Assembly: GCA_035578155.1 (NCBI GenBank)
Contig: JAPWDM010000015.1
Coordinates: forward strand, 12,342,209-12,406,208
Source: Brachynemurus nebulosus
Taxonomy: Eukaryota > Arthropoda > Insecta > Neuroptera > Myrmeleontidae
Reading direction: 5' to 3'
Length of the DNA: 64,000 nucleotides
Shown here: piece after piece, positions 26,745-37,639 of the stretch
Layout: the number at the start of each line of letters is the position of its first letter
How positions within the stretch are numbered: the stretch's first letter is position 1
Notes under the pieces: model-generated
Database searches by the model: none
The model's input: the letters and a program-made list of their open reading frames with translations, nothing else
What the model was told of the DNA's origin: nothing
Position numbers and translations under genes: made by a program

Positions 26745-29352
26745 TAGTGTTGCCAGATTTTTTTTGGCCTGTAAGGGACAAATGCTCAATTCGGCAAAAA
26801 AAAAACAGGATTTCATTTTTTTATCCGGGACAAATGAAAAACAAAATTAATTTTTGTGATTTATTGTTCTTTATTATATTTTAATGAAGAATGTGTAAGT
26901 TTTAATATATTTTTGTTTGATTTTACATATTTAAAAAAATCAATGCAATTATAATCATAGTTGAAAATGGTCATTAATTCACTTTTTATTAAATTTGGAG
27001 TACATTTGTTTCGTACATCCGTCCATTTTAACGCCATCTGTGAAAAAACCCTTTCTACGAAGCAATTGGAACTAGGGATACTAAAGATGAACGATATGAA
27101 GTGAAAAATGTTAGGGATTTCATTTTTGGAAAACGCTTCCATGATTTTCTTCCACTTCTCAATCGCACCCTTACTTTTGTCATCAAAAGATTGTGCAATG
27201 TCCAGGCTTTTTTTAATCATTTGAAATTCTTCGTATAAGGAGTCCATGTTCAATTGATCAATGCTTAAAAGTTCCGCAGCTTTTTGAAAATGGTCGTAAG
27301 TTATTGGTGATTTCAAGTTTAAAAACAGCATCTTGGAAAAAATGTTGTTTTCAGAGAAATCATATCGTGGTAACAAATATCCTACGAAATTGGTGTAGAA
27401 CTGTAGAAAATCATTTTGAATAGATTCTTTTGCGTTAGTGCTTAATCCACCCATTATTTCTTTTGTCTTACTTCCAAAAAAGTTGTCTTTTATTCTTTGC
27501 TCAATCTTTTCGCGAATCCCGTGCATTTCAGCATGCATCTCAACAACTGAGAGGGAATCTGATTCAATCTTCTTCATTGTTGCTTCTACCGAAAACATTA
27601 CATTATGAAGAAACGACAAATACTCCAAAGTTTTTTTCTCTTCTTCTTCAGATGTGATTATCTTCTCTATTAGACGAGGACATTCATGGCGGAATTCCAG
27701 AAAGTGAGATTTTAGTGCAGGCCATATTTTTAAGACTCTTTCGACAGCAGGACCAATAGATAAAAATCTCGTCGGAACATGTTTTATTATTTCTTCCCAT
27801 TGCATCTCATTCGCTTCAAATTGGATTTGCAAGTCCGCTCTTCGTTTCGCAGATCTACTGAAATGACTGCATATTTTCAGTATCAAACTTTCTATGTCCA
27901 CTTCCAATTTATCAGTACTGTATTTTGCAGCATTGTGAAGAATGTGGACGGGGCAACCAGCTTTGACAATTTTATCATTTTCAGCTGACAAAAGTGTATA
28001 AATGGAATGATTTTTGCCAAAATTTACATTAGTGTTGTTAGCGGCGAATGCCGAAATTTTATTTAAAGACAATCCATTTTTCTCCAATGTGTCTATTAAT
28101 AACTTCGATACTTGGTTTGCAGATTCATTGTTACATTCTACAAATTCTAATAGCCGATTTTCAATCCCAGTATTATAGTCAAAGAATCGTAAGCAAATTG
28201 GAAACATTTTTCTGTTTTTTTTTATTACTTGCATCTGTCGCTATCGAAAAGTATAAATTTTTTTCTTGGATCGTTTTTAAAATATTTTTAACAGATTCTT
28301 TGGCCAATACTTCGCATACAATAGCTTCGGCTTTTGTTCTTCCGCAGCTAAAACTTTGAGCGATTTTTGAATCACTGCAGATATATGGTAATAATTTGTG
28401 TGAACAATCCATACTACTGTAACTAAGAGAATGCTTTACCGTGTGATAAACTGATGCGAGTTCTCCAGCAGTAATCTTGTCCTTCGTCTCCGAGGCAGAT
28501 GTTTCAGGCTTCGAAAAATATACGGATAAAGTACTCGATGCTTTATTGCTAACAACAGTCATGTGAGATTTAGTAGATGCATGTTGTTTTACATCGGCAA
28601 TGCCACCATGAGCACAAGAGAAATTTTTATTGCATAGGCGACAGGACGCCTTGTACGGGTTTTCTTTTACTTGTATTAACCAGGAATATCTATTTTCCCA
28701 GTTTGGATTATACTTAGTAAGCCTTTTGGCTTTCTTGAAAGGTATTCCACCACTTATAGTAGAATTATCTGTGTCACTGTCACTTAAATCACTCATTTTG
28801 TATATAGTTTTAAAAATAATTAAGGAACGTAATATGTATCTACTCAACGGTTCTCGCAAGACAATGAACGAACTTTTAAACTAGACACTAGAGTAACAAA
28901 ATCAAGAATTTAAAAATCGTTACAGTATTGTCAACACATGTACCACTTGATAATGTACAACATGTACCACTTGATAATAGCATTTAAGCTAGTCAACAAA
29001 CGAACGAAAATTGTCAACACAAAATAAAGTTTAGAAAAAAGATGAGATAGATAATAAACTAACAGAATAATGTAAAAAAAAAGATAGAGACAGAGCTATG
29101 CGAGGGGGTGGGAATCGGTGAACATCGGCTCCGGCCTGCACTATTATAGACTGAGAACCGAGTGAGTCATATCTTCATGCGGTACGTGCGTATTGCGTAG
29201 GTAGTAGATATTTATCAGTTGTAGAGTGATCTATTTCACAATAATAATCAAACAAGCTTGAAATACGGGACAGAGCCTGTCCCGGCGGGACATTTAAAAT
29301 TATACTTAAAATACGGGACGTCCCGGAAAATACGGGACGTCTGGCAACACTA
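26745..29352 (-). mobile_element. hAT-1 element with 8-bp duplication
   Basis: Terminal inverted repeats TAGTGTTGCCAGA (26745) and TCTGGCAACACTA (ending 29352). The direct 8-bp duplication GTGGTGAT lies at 26737-26744 and 29353-29360, the length typical of hAT. The unoccupied site is readable at 45047 (catgtggtgatacagataat), in the second copy of the target repeat. The element is 2608 bp and encodes one transposase, broken by a homopolymer frameshift. About 550 bp of non-coding sequence precede the gene at the right end, including several gggacgtcccg-like palindromic motifs near 29260-29340 that could be transposase sites. Confidence 0.95.
26861..28796 (-). pseudogene. hAT-1 transposase (BED finger, DDE, dimerisation domain)
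   Basis: I prefer the ATG at 28796 (MSDLSDSDTDNS) because an acidic Ser-rich start is common and the upstream frame lacks motifs. A BED-type finger follows: CRLCNKNFSCAHGG with HASTKSH. The second part, from about 28234, holds the RNase H-like core (FAANNTNVNFGKNHS; CPVHILHNAAKYS) and ends with the hAT C-terminal dimerisation motif SSNCFVERVFSQMALKWTDV near 27000. The only visible lesion is a frame change at a run of nine A residues (plus-strand T, 28215-28223), between IATDASNKKK and NRKMFPICLRF, so the copy is young. It is either a pseudogene by one base or an assembly or sequencing slip at a homopolymer. Confidence 0.9.
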
Positions 29353-29360
29353 GTGGTGAT

Positions 29361-29535
29361 ACAGACAATAGTATTCAAACCACAAGTCAACGTCGTGGAC
29401 CTAGTCCTGCCCCTCTGCCAGCTGCATGTATATGTCTGTTTCCTGGAATAGGAATATGGCTTTGAACTGGTGGTTGATTGTTTCTGTTATTTTGATTTCT
29501 ATTCGGATTTACTGGTTCTGTCTAAATGGAATTAA
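29361..29535 (-). other. 3' end of the repeated unknown-gene element (copy 1)
   Basis: Shares about 170 bp with 45053-45225, including tcgtggacctagtcctgccc. On the minus strand one frame is rich in Pro, Asn and Gln ([19 protein letters not shown]) and ends in a Gly/Arg tail ([11 protein letters not shown], then stop). It probably encodes the C-terminus of the unknown protein in copy 1, separated from the main frame by the MITE at 29536-29847 and by frame damage. Its 3' side continues past the hAT insertion to 26715, where it meets (TA)n. Confidence 0.6.
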
Positions 29536-29847
29536 CCCTTTTAAACAAACCATATGGTAAAATTTTTTTGTCTCAAAATGCCGGCCTTATTACTGCCAAG
29601 TGATAAGTACAATAGATAAGGCTACAAAAAAAGAAAAAGAAAAAAATTAAAGATTTATTTAAAAATTAACCCTAGGAATTTATAAAAAATAAATTATACT
29701 AAACTATGTTGATAAAATTGAACATTATTTAGAATTATACCGTATTGTCATAGATGGCGGCACCTGTACCAGTGGATATGTACATATGACAGCATTTTGA
29801 GCCGCCATATTGCAGGACGAGTTAACTCGTCTTAATCATTTAAAGAG
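29536..29847. mobile_element. 312-bp piggyBac-type MITE with TTAA duplication
   Basis: Flanked by TTAA at 29532-29535 and 29848-29851. The ends CCCTTTTAAAC and, as reverse complement, CTCTTTAAATG are imperfect inverted repeats. The second copy of the target reads aatggaattaaaagattcat at about 45212, with a single TTAA and no insertion, so the empty site is seen directly. No coding frame is inside. Confidence 0.85.
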
Positions 29848-29851
29848 TTAA

Positions 29852-30976
29852 AAGATTCATATAATGTATTAACAAATATAAATTTCTAACCGATAAGGTG
29901 CTCATTATTGAATAAACTAAGGATAATTCTGCTAGTTGAGCGTTAGCAAGAAATTCTTGTAACATCAATTCTAATACTCTATTCATTCGTCTAATTAATA
30001 TACATCCATTCAAATTATTATAATCCACGGGATTGAATTCAATTTGTGGACGCAATCTTGCATCTTGAGAGCTAATTCGAACTTCAAATTCACAAATGCC
30101 GGTATAATCAGCTATTACATGTATTCTGGAATTCACAAAAGTGTACCAAGTACTGGGTTCCATAATCTCACCATCTTCTTCATCTCTTCTAATTTCAAAC
30201 ACACTATGAGCGTCTGCTACTGGTACAATAATTAATTGTTGTTCACCATTGTTATCAAACATAGAATCTATAGCATTGAATTTTATTGATCCAACTAAAC
30301 CAATTAAACTGAGAATAGCCACAACTAAGCAATTATTCATTGATACCCTAACAACGCTAACTCCTGGTATCATTTCAACTCTAAATCCATCATCATTTAA
30401 ATCTAAACATCTTTGAACACCTGCATTCACAGTCGCTCCACATGTATATCTTGGAGAGGTGGTTTCTAGAAAACTACTTTGTAACAACTGATCTTCTGAT
30501 CTGACGCTTGAACTCATAAACTGTAATCCAATCATATACATTGGATTAACATTAAAATGATCACCAATTATTGCTGGATATACTTCCCTCATTAATATTG
30601 CACTTAAGAACATACCAAAAAGATTTAATAAAACATTATCAGACGGAGTAACAGATCCATGAGCCAACCCACAGTGACTCTACTGAATGAAGCACGACAT
30701 GTCATCGTAACTTGTGTTAATAGGGTTGTTGGAGCCTCGTACTAACCAAGCTGCTTGTAATACGCGTAACGATCTACCATCCACATCCATGTTAAAAATA
30801 ATACCATAGCTCCTTTGGCTTTTCTGTGTTCTCTTTTCAACTGAAACTGACTTTTTCTGAATTTCCTCAAAGTTAATATACATTTGATTGACTGTTTTTA
30901 ATTGATCTAATCTTACTGTATGTTTTACTTTTTTATTGACATCATTAATTAATTTCAAATTTTTTGTTTTCAACAT
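29852..30976 (-). pseudogene. Unrecognised gene, copy 1 (one in-frame stop)
   Basis: An ATG at 30976 opens a frame of about 98 codons (MLKTKNLKLINDVNKKVK) to a TAG near 30680. The same frame continues without a shift for about 280 codons to 29840, so one substitution splits an otherwise continuous protein of roughly 380 residues. Features: a Lys-rich N-terminus; YGIIFNMDVDGRSLRVLQ near residue 75; SNNPINTSYDDMSCF before the stop; a hydrophobic CLVVAILSLIGLVGSIKF; then YTFVNSRIHVIADYTG. The last part probably shifts frame to a Pro/Asn-rich tail ending in Arg. I do not recognise the family. A compact protein with a basic tail, a TATA box and dispersed copies fits a captured viral structural gene or a TE gene equally well. 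A partial second copy is at 45014-45526. Confidence 0.6.
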
Positions 30977-31096
30977 AATTACGGATTTGTAACAATTGCT
31001 TTCATATGGTTCTATTGGAAATACTATTGAATTGTAAAAATTTTTTAAATAAATATTTTATTAATAATTTTGAGGCAGAAAAAAAAGTTTTGCCCG

Positions 31097-31106
31097 CTAT
31101 TTATAG
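31097..31106 (-). promoter_or_regulatory. TATA box upstream of the unrecognised gene
   Basis: On the minus strand the sequence ccctataaatagcgggc contains a canonical TATAAATAG flanked by G/C, about 120 bp upstream of the ATG at 30976. A start about 30 bp downstream would leave a leader of roughly 90 bp. No other well-formed TATA box lies this close to a gene in the window, apart from those in LTRs. Confidence 0.55.
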
Positions 31107-31184
31107 GGAGGGGTTTTCGTGCTGCGATATTCGGATGAAATGATAAAAATAAATAAAAGTTTAATTCAATAGTAAAGTGTACGG

Positions 31185-31723
<539 letters not shown>

Positions 31724-32016
31724 GTGGTCAAAATAATAAGAGTGAAGGATTTTATTGCCAAATTGGTAATTTTGGTACTTAGTATATTAACTATTAACCC
31801 AAATAATAATCGGTAATAACAAACAAGTACTCTTTATTTCCAAATATTGCAAACAGAACAATAAATTCATATAAAAATAGATTTTTAACAAATTTAAAAA
31901 AATTCTAACTGGTCAAAAAAATAAGAGTGTCTTAAAAATCACTCCAATATTCAAAAATTTATAATCGAAATCAAACTTCACTCTATTAGTAATAAAGTTC
32001 AAACTGAAATTATTCA

Positions 32017-32943
32017 CTAATACTTGGTAGAGTGTCCTTTATTTTTTAATACAGCCTCGCATCTCTTTGGCATCGAGTCAGTGAGCTTCTGACAAGTTTC
32101 TACTGGTATAGAATACCAAACTCTTCTTACTTCTTCCCACAAAAGCTCCTTATTGGAAGTTTTCCTGCCCGAAATCCTGTTTTTCAAATCCTTCCAAAGA
32201 TTTTCAATAGGATTTAAATCTGGTGATTGGGCAGGCCATGGTAACACTGAAATATGTTTTTCTTCAAACCATATTTTTATCACCTTCGCGGTATGTTTGG
32301 GGTCGTTATCTTGCATGAACGTCCAAATCAGGGGCATATTCTCCTCAGCATAAGGCAACATAACAGTCTCTAGTATATGTAAGTAAATTTCTTTAGTCAG
32401 GTTTTTTTAATCCAAAATATAGGACCGACACCATTATAAGAAAAGCAACCCCAAATCTTGATGTTGCCACCACCATGCTTCACAGTTTTAAGAGTGTACT
32501 TCGGATCGAGTTCTTGATTCATTCCTCTTCTAACATAAGTCCTTCCATCAGATCCAAACAAATTTATTTTTGTTTCGTCACTGAATAGGATGTTCTTCCA
32601 ATTCCGTTTATTTGGCCCCTCAAGATTGCTTTTAGCAAAATGCAATCGTTGCCATATATTTTTAACACTTAGACATGGAACTTTTCTAGCTATTCTTCCA
32701 TGAAGATTCCTTTCTTGTAAACGTCTTCTAATTGTTCTCGCACTAATATCTAATCCCAATTCTTTTTTTATAGATACTGATGTTGCAAATGGTTGTTTTT
32801 TTGCTTCTCTTACTATGCGATTTTCCAATAATGGAGTGGTTTTTTTTGGACAACCACGAGTTTCCCGTTTTGCTTTCGGCATTTTCTGTTCTTTTATAAC
32901 TTTTGCTGTTACACATGGCGACCGATTAATTCTCTCCGAAATA
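32017..32943 (-). pseudogene. Tc1 transposase (DD34E), N-terminus split by insertion
   Basis: Helix-turn-helix and linker: ISERINRSPCVTAKVIKEQ, TRGCPKK, LGLDISARTIRRRLQERN. Catalytic residues: Asp in LFSDETKINLFGSDG, Asp in MQDNDPKHTAK and Glu in PDLNPIENLWKDL, with 34 residues between the last two. One frameshift lies near 32395-32405, in a T run between the first and second Asp. The N-terminus is interrupted at 32943; the frame resumes at 35282 in the order expected (VKIKTY upstream of ISERINR). The C-terminus, ending KNKGHSTKY, is complete. The copy is inactive because of the frameshift and the insertion. Confidence 0.92.
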
Positions 32944-35279
32944 AAGGGCATAGCCGGGTAAGATAGGGAAAACGGCCCTTGGCGCAAAATTGATTGTTTT
33001 TATAGGAAATAATACTTCTTAGCCCCAGATACATTCCTGGCAAATTTCAACCCTCCGAGGCTAATAGTTTATGAATACACAAACAGACAAAAATTTTTAA
33101 AAAAAATTTTTTTTGACGAAATTACTGAACCGATTTATTTTAGTTTAATATATATTGTGTACCCACCTTAGACGAAGTAATAAAAAAAAAAAAATTAACG
33201 TTATATCCCTTTATTATACTAATTTTTTTAAATTTTTAAATTTAAGTTCAATAATTTGTCTCTTATTACTCTATAACATATATTTTTATGGAAAAATTTT
33301 AGTTGGTAGAACATAGTAATCGTTCAATACAAATGCATGCCATGTTCGGTACTACATATATTACTTATGTATAAAAAGGACTATAAAGTAAAATATCTAC
33401 CCTATTTCTAAAATAATATAATTACATACGTTCAATACGTTCATAACTACGATAAACTAGTTTAAATTTACAAAAGTCCAACACTATCTGCCGTTTGTCT
33501 TTTTTTATCAATAAAACAAAATAGACATTGATTTCTCTTTTGTTAGAGTTTTTTCTTTTGTAAGACGTCAAGTGAAACTTTGTTAGCTCATACACCACGT
33601 CTTACGATGTCAACAATTTCATACAAAGTTGATTAGCTGCCAAAATAGTATACCAGTTGGTCATTTCGTTATAATTCCCCATGAACCATCATCGTGTTAA
33701 CAAAATAAGACAGACGGCAGATAAAGCTAGACGTTTGTCTAAGCTTGTTTGTCGTAGTTATGAACGTATCTAATTTTATTACAGAAAAAATCCACTTTCT
33801 GCACCTCCTTAAGAAGTGCAACAAAAACATCAAGTGAGAGAGTACACTACTTTCTTCAAGTTAGTTATATGTACATGTAATAACTGCAACAGGTTTTAGC
33901 CGGATTGTTGTTATTACTATACATTGTTGACGTTTTTTGTTCCATTTTATTAAGTTAATGTTTATTATTATTAAAGCTATATATGGCATGCATTTGTATT
34001 GAAATATTACTATGTTCTACCAATTAAAATTTTTCCATAAAAATATATGTTTTAGAGTACTAAGAGACAAATTATTGGACAAAAAATGGTGGGTGTCGCT
34101 AACGCCTAAATGCCAAAAAAAATTTTCTTAAATTTAAAAATTTAAAAAAATTAGTATAATAAAGGGATATAACGTTAATTTTTTTTCATTACTTCGTCTA
34201 CGGTGGGTACACAATATATATTAAACTCAAATAAATCGGTTCAGTAATTTCGCCAAAAAAAATTTTTTTCGAAAATTTTTGTCTGTTTGTGTATTCATAA
34301 ACTATTAGCCTCGGAGGGTTGAAATTTGGCAGGAATGCATCTGGGACTAAGAAGTATTATTTCCTATAAAAACAATCAATTTTGTGTCAAGGGCCGTTTT
34401 CCCTATTATGGGAGATAGGTATGGAACTGGTATGGCGTGTTCAATAAAAGTTCTTAGAGGTTTCGGTAAAATAAACTTTATTTATTAAATTATTGTATAC
34501 AGTACGTATAATGTTTGTTTATGTCCACTTGTGGAAGTTGTAGTGTAATGCGGAGAGATGTCGATCCTGATCTCGTCCTGGCTGTCGCTTGACCGTTCGG
34601 CGTGTCTGAAGGGAGTGTCCGACTTGTGCTAGTTGTCCGCCCGAGATGATTGATTGGTTGTTTCGTTGACGACTCGATGTAGGCGGCTATCGACCGTAGA
34701 TGTGTTCGTATCGACTGACTTTGACTCACTGGCCCGTTGTAGGTGATTGTTGACCGTAGATGCGTTTGACTGGACTGCTGTTCACTCACTACTGACTCTT
34801 TCGTTGCAGACGATTGTTGGCTGATGATGTGTTTGCGTAGACAGTTGTCGCTCACTCTAACTAACTGTACCGGTGTATATATATATACGAAATGCGTGGT
34901 CTAGAAATTTCTAATGCTAGATCGTTCTGATGAAGCAATGACGTGTGGGGGTTGTTGTGGTGTCGTGTATGCTCTAGCGTCTTCCATTGCTGGAATGTTC
35001 GGTGGATAGTATGTGTATACGTATTGTCATCGTAGTATATTGTTGATGTTGTAGGTGTATGTGCGTAGCTGTGGTGATTCCAGATCATTCGATTGTTTGG
35101 TAAGTATGTTGTCGTATTTTGTAGGTATTGTATATAGGTAGGTATGGTTAACGGAATTTTCTGATGTTGTACGTGTGTGTTGTTTTGTTGATGCTATACG
35201 CGTTGTTCCAGAGTTTTCTATTATACGTCTATATGTATGTATGTGTCGTCGCCACACTATCTTACCCGGCTATGCCCTT
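32944..35279. mobile_element. Long-inverted-repeat element inserted in the Tc1 transposase gene
   Basis: The ends AAGGGCATAGCCGGGTAAGA (32944) and their complement (ending 35279) lie next to TA on each side. Inverted homology then continues about 400 bp inward: the left arm to about 33360 (gcctcggagggttgaaattt as complement) pairs with the right arm at about 34000-34406. The right arm is broken by a solo LTR at 34407-35256. Without the LTR the element is about 1.48 kb with no transposase. Its interior (about 33563-33690) is related in reverse complement to 53665-53785. TA target and G/C-run ends suggest a pogo- or Tc1-mobilised MITE. Confidence 0.88.
34407..35256 (-). mobile_element. Solo LTR nested in the long-inverted-repeat element
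   Basis: On the minus strand it begins TGTGGCGACGACACATACAT and ends CTCCCATA, with 4-bp duplications CTAT at 34403-34406 and 35257-35260. Removing it and one CTAT restores ccctatcttacccggc, the exact complement of the left arm. Inside, on the minus strand, are a TATA-rich box near 34870-34886 and AATAAA-type signals near 34475-34485, as expected for an LTR promoter and polyadenylation site. It is unrelated to the Gypsy-1 LTR. The Ser/Thr-rich short frames inside it are probably not genes. Confidence 0.85.
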
Positions 35280-35675
35280 TATAAGTTTTATTTTGACTTC
35301 GCAGATGAAGGATTAGACGCCTTTCTTCTTCAGGACAATGTTTACTCCGACCCATTTTATTTGAAAAAGTATAGAAAAATATTTAATTTTTTATTACAAT
35401 ATTAGATAGTTTTGGTAATTTGAATTCTACTTCAAAATATTTAAGTATATCCTTAACACTCTTATTATTTTGTCCACTAAATCTTTGGCTTGTTAAATTA
35501 ATACCACGCATCGAACGTTTCTACCCGGCAACACTGTGTGAATGCTTGCTCACAAAGAGTGTATTCTGAAGCTTACTAACAGATTCAAATGTTAACGTGT
35601 CAATACCAGTAATAAACCAGATCACTAAAGGTTGTCACGTCAACAAAATACAAGAACTCTTATTATTTTGACCAC

Positions 35676-35678
<3 letters not shown>

Positions 35679-35740
<62 letters not shown>

Positions 35741-35806
35741 AATAATCAATATGAAAAATATTGGATTTCACTTAAGGCAGGTACGTGTGGAACACCAGGT
35801 AAGTAA

Positions 35807-35878
<72 letters not shown>

Positions 35879-35887
35879 TATATATAT
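35679..35887. repeat. Two (TA)n tracts separated by about 70 bp
   Basis: Tracts at about 35679-35739 and 35811-35887. The first directly follows the right end of the Tc1 element. The 70 bp between them (aaataatcaatatgaaaaat onward) has no recognised content. Confidence 0.93.
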
Positions 35888-36639
35888 CACCACACCCCGA
35901 AATCTTGACGTCACCGATTTTGATAATATTCTGTAATAATGTTCTACTATACCAATAGTTTTGAAATGTCATATTTTTTTTTCTCAATTTTTAATAAATA
36001 TGGAAGTTACGATGTAATGAAGTTTGCCTAAATTTTTACCAATTTTCGACACTTTCTTAAAAAAAGTTGAATATCTCCGAAGTTATAAAAGATAATTTAA
36101 CCAAATTTGGTACGTACTTAGGGAACATTATGGGGAAGGTACGCGTATAAGAATTATTACCGTATTTAATAATACATGATTAGATTTATAGGTATCCAAA
36201 CATGACCAAATTTGGACATTCATAGACAAAAAGAGCATACTTTGATTTTCTTAAAATTTATACAGTATATGCACCATACCCTACAGAATATATGAAAATT
36301 GTGATGGGATCTTCAGGACTTTCCATGGGAATGACGATAATGTGACGGGAATCCATGAGGTACAAAATGATACGAGTCAAGTGTGATTGTTGGATATATC
36401 GATTTTTCAAGTGAAAATAAGTAAAAAAGTTCCAGTCAACAAATATTTTAAAACTCACCGTTTTCGAGTTATACGTTCTCGAAGTTTCACTAAAGTGATA
36501 ATATTGACTAGTAAAATGTTATCATTACATTGACTTTTTGTTCATAAAATCAATTATACCTTTTTAGATCAATACAAAATTCGTTTTAAATTAATTCCAA
36601 TAAAAATTTTATTAACACCTTGACGGTCGTAACACTACC
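35888..36639. other. Unassigned sequence, no gene
   Basis: Less AT-biased than the microsatellites and without any frame of note. It has the look of old non-coding repeat DNA, but I found no partner for it in the window. Confidence 0.4.
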
Positions 36640-37390
36640 CAAGTGACAATCGCCGATCTTCTTGAAACTTTTCTGGTGTGTAGAATAGGCCAAAATAAGG
36701 GACCCGTATTTTTTTTTATCGACCGCCGTCCACTTTTACGGGGTGAAACCAGCCCTTAAATTTGGGGGTTCAAATCGTATTTATTAAGATATCTCAAAAA
36801 CTATAAGAGACAGAAGAAAACTGTAAATTGATGAAATGTTCCTCTTTAAAAAACCTATCCACCTGTATAGGTTAAACCAGGATTGGGTTTATAAGAGGGA
36901 CTGGAGGGGTGAAAATGGGGGTAAATTTTCTTGTACAGCTTGAGTGGTCCAATATATCAAATTTTTACCATCATAAACAGAAAGACCACCAAAAATTATG
37001 GGATACGGGTTTTTGCGTTTTTCCGAAATATGTGTGGTATTCAAGTCATATACCTAAGAAAAAATAGGATAGATTATATTGCATTACTATTTATTGCAAA
37101 TACCTTCTATATTTCTTATTTTTATGTTTATTTCATCCTGAAAATGTAAATTTTTACTTTTCGATAATGATTCATGTATTTTTCAGTACTTACTTAATTG
37201 GTAACTTAGCCATGTGTAGGTTTATTTGGATATTCCTATTCTATATTTTTTACACCTATTTCTGCGAATGTTATCTGATCTGCAAATGTTAATGAATGTT
37301 CGACAGCAGTAATCTCTTCCGTTCAACAAATCAACTACCTTTATCTTCAAACAAACTTTTTTTTTAAGGTAGTTGATCGATAAAATGATT
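36640..37390 (+). repeat. Copy of the fold-back family found at 60.7-62.4 kb
   Basis: Shares long similarity with 60775-61430 in the same orientation, for example gtgtgtagaataggccaaaa, gaaaatgggggtaaattttc and tgattcatgtatttttcagt. Only one arm is present here. Short frames inside are not genes. Confidence 0.85.
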
Positions 37391-37429
37391 TTTTCAAAGG
37401 ATTTTAACGAAACTTCTCTAGATATTTAT

Positions 37430-37547
37430 TTAATTCAATCCCAATAATACGAGTCTTGACCGAAAAAAAAAATTGACCACCCCAGTTTTGAGAAAAACGA
37501 TTTCAAAATTTTGTAATTATAACACGGGCTTTTATGGGAAAACTATT

Positions 37548-37549
<2 letters not shown>
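37430..37549. repeat. Dispersed repeat shared with 6455-6575
   Basis: About 110 bp (tgaccaccccagttttgaga and flanks) match the interior of the 3.4-kb element at 6047-9419 with few differences. Here the match ends at the (TA)n tract at 37550. Confidence 0.8.

Positions 37550-37635
<86 letters not shown>
37550..37635. repeat. (TA)n microsatellite
   Basis: About 85 bp of TA directly left of the LTR-like repeat. Confidence 0.95.

Positions 37636-37639
<4 letters not shown>

Larger units (their letters stand above)
31721..35678 (-). mobile_element. Tc1-type transposon with IR/DR ends, carrying nested insertions
   Basis: Outer ends: GTGGTGGTCAAAATAATAAG at 31721 and its complement at 35657-35678, both joined to TA. 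Each end has an inner direct repeat of the terminal motif: ggtcaaaaaaataagagtgt near 31911 and actcttattattttgtccac near 35458, about 190-200 bp in. This is the IR/DR layout of Sleeping-Beauty-like Tc1 elements. Without the inserted 2.3 kb it would be about 1.6 kb, normal for Tc1. The transposase is on the minus strand. The right end is next to another (TA)n tract. Confidence 0.93.

Noticed and set aside
34490..35257. Ser/Thr/His-rich frames in the solo LTR
   Set aside because: They lie wholly within the LTR, overlap one another and have low complexity.
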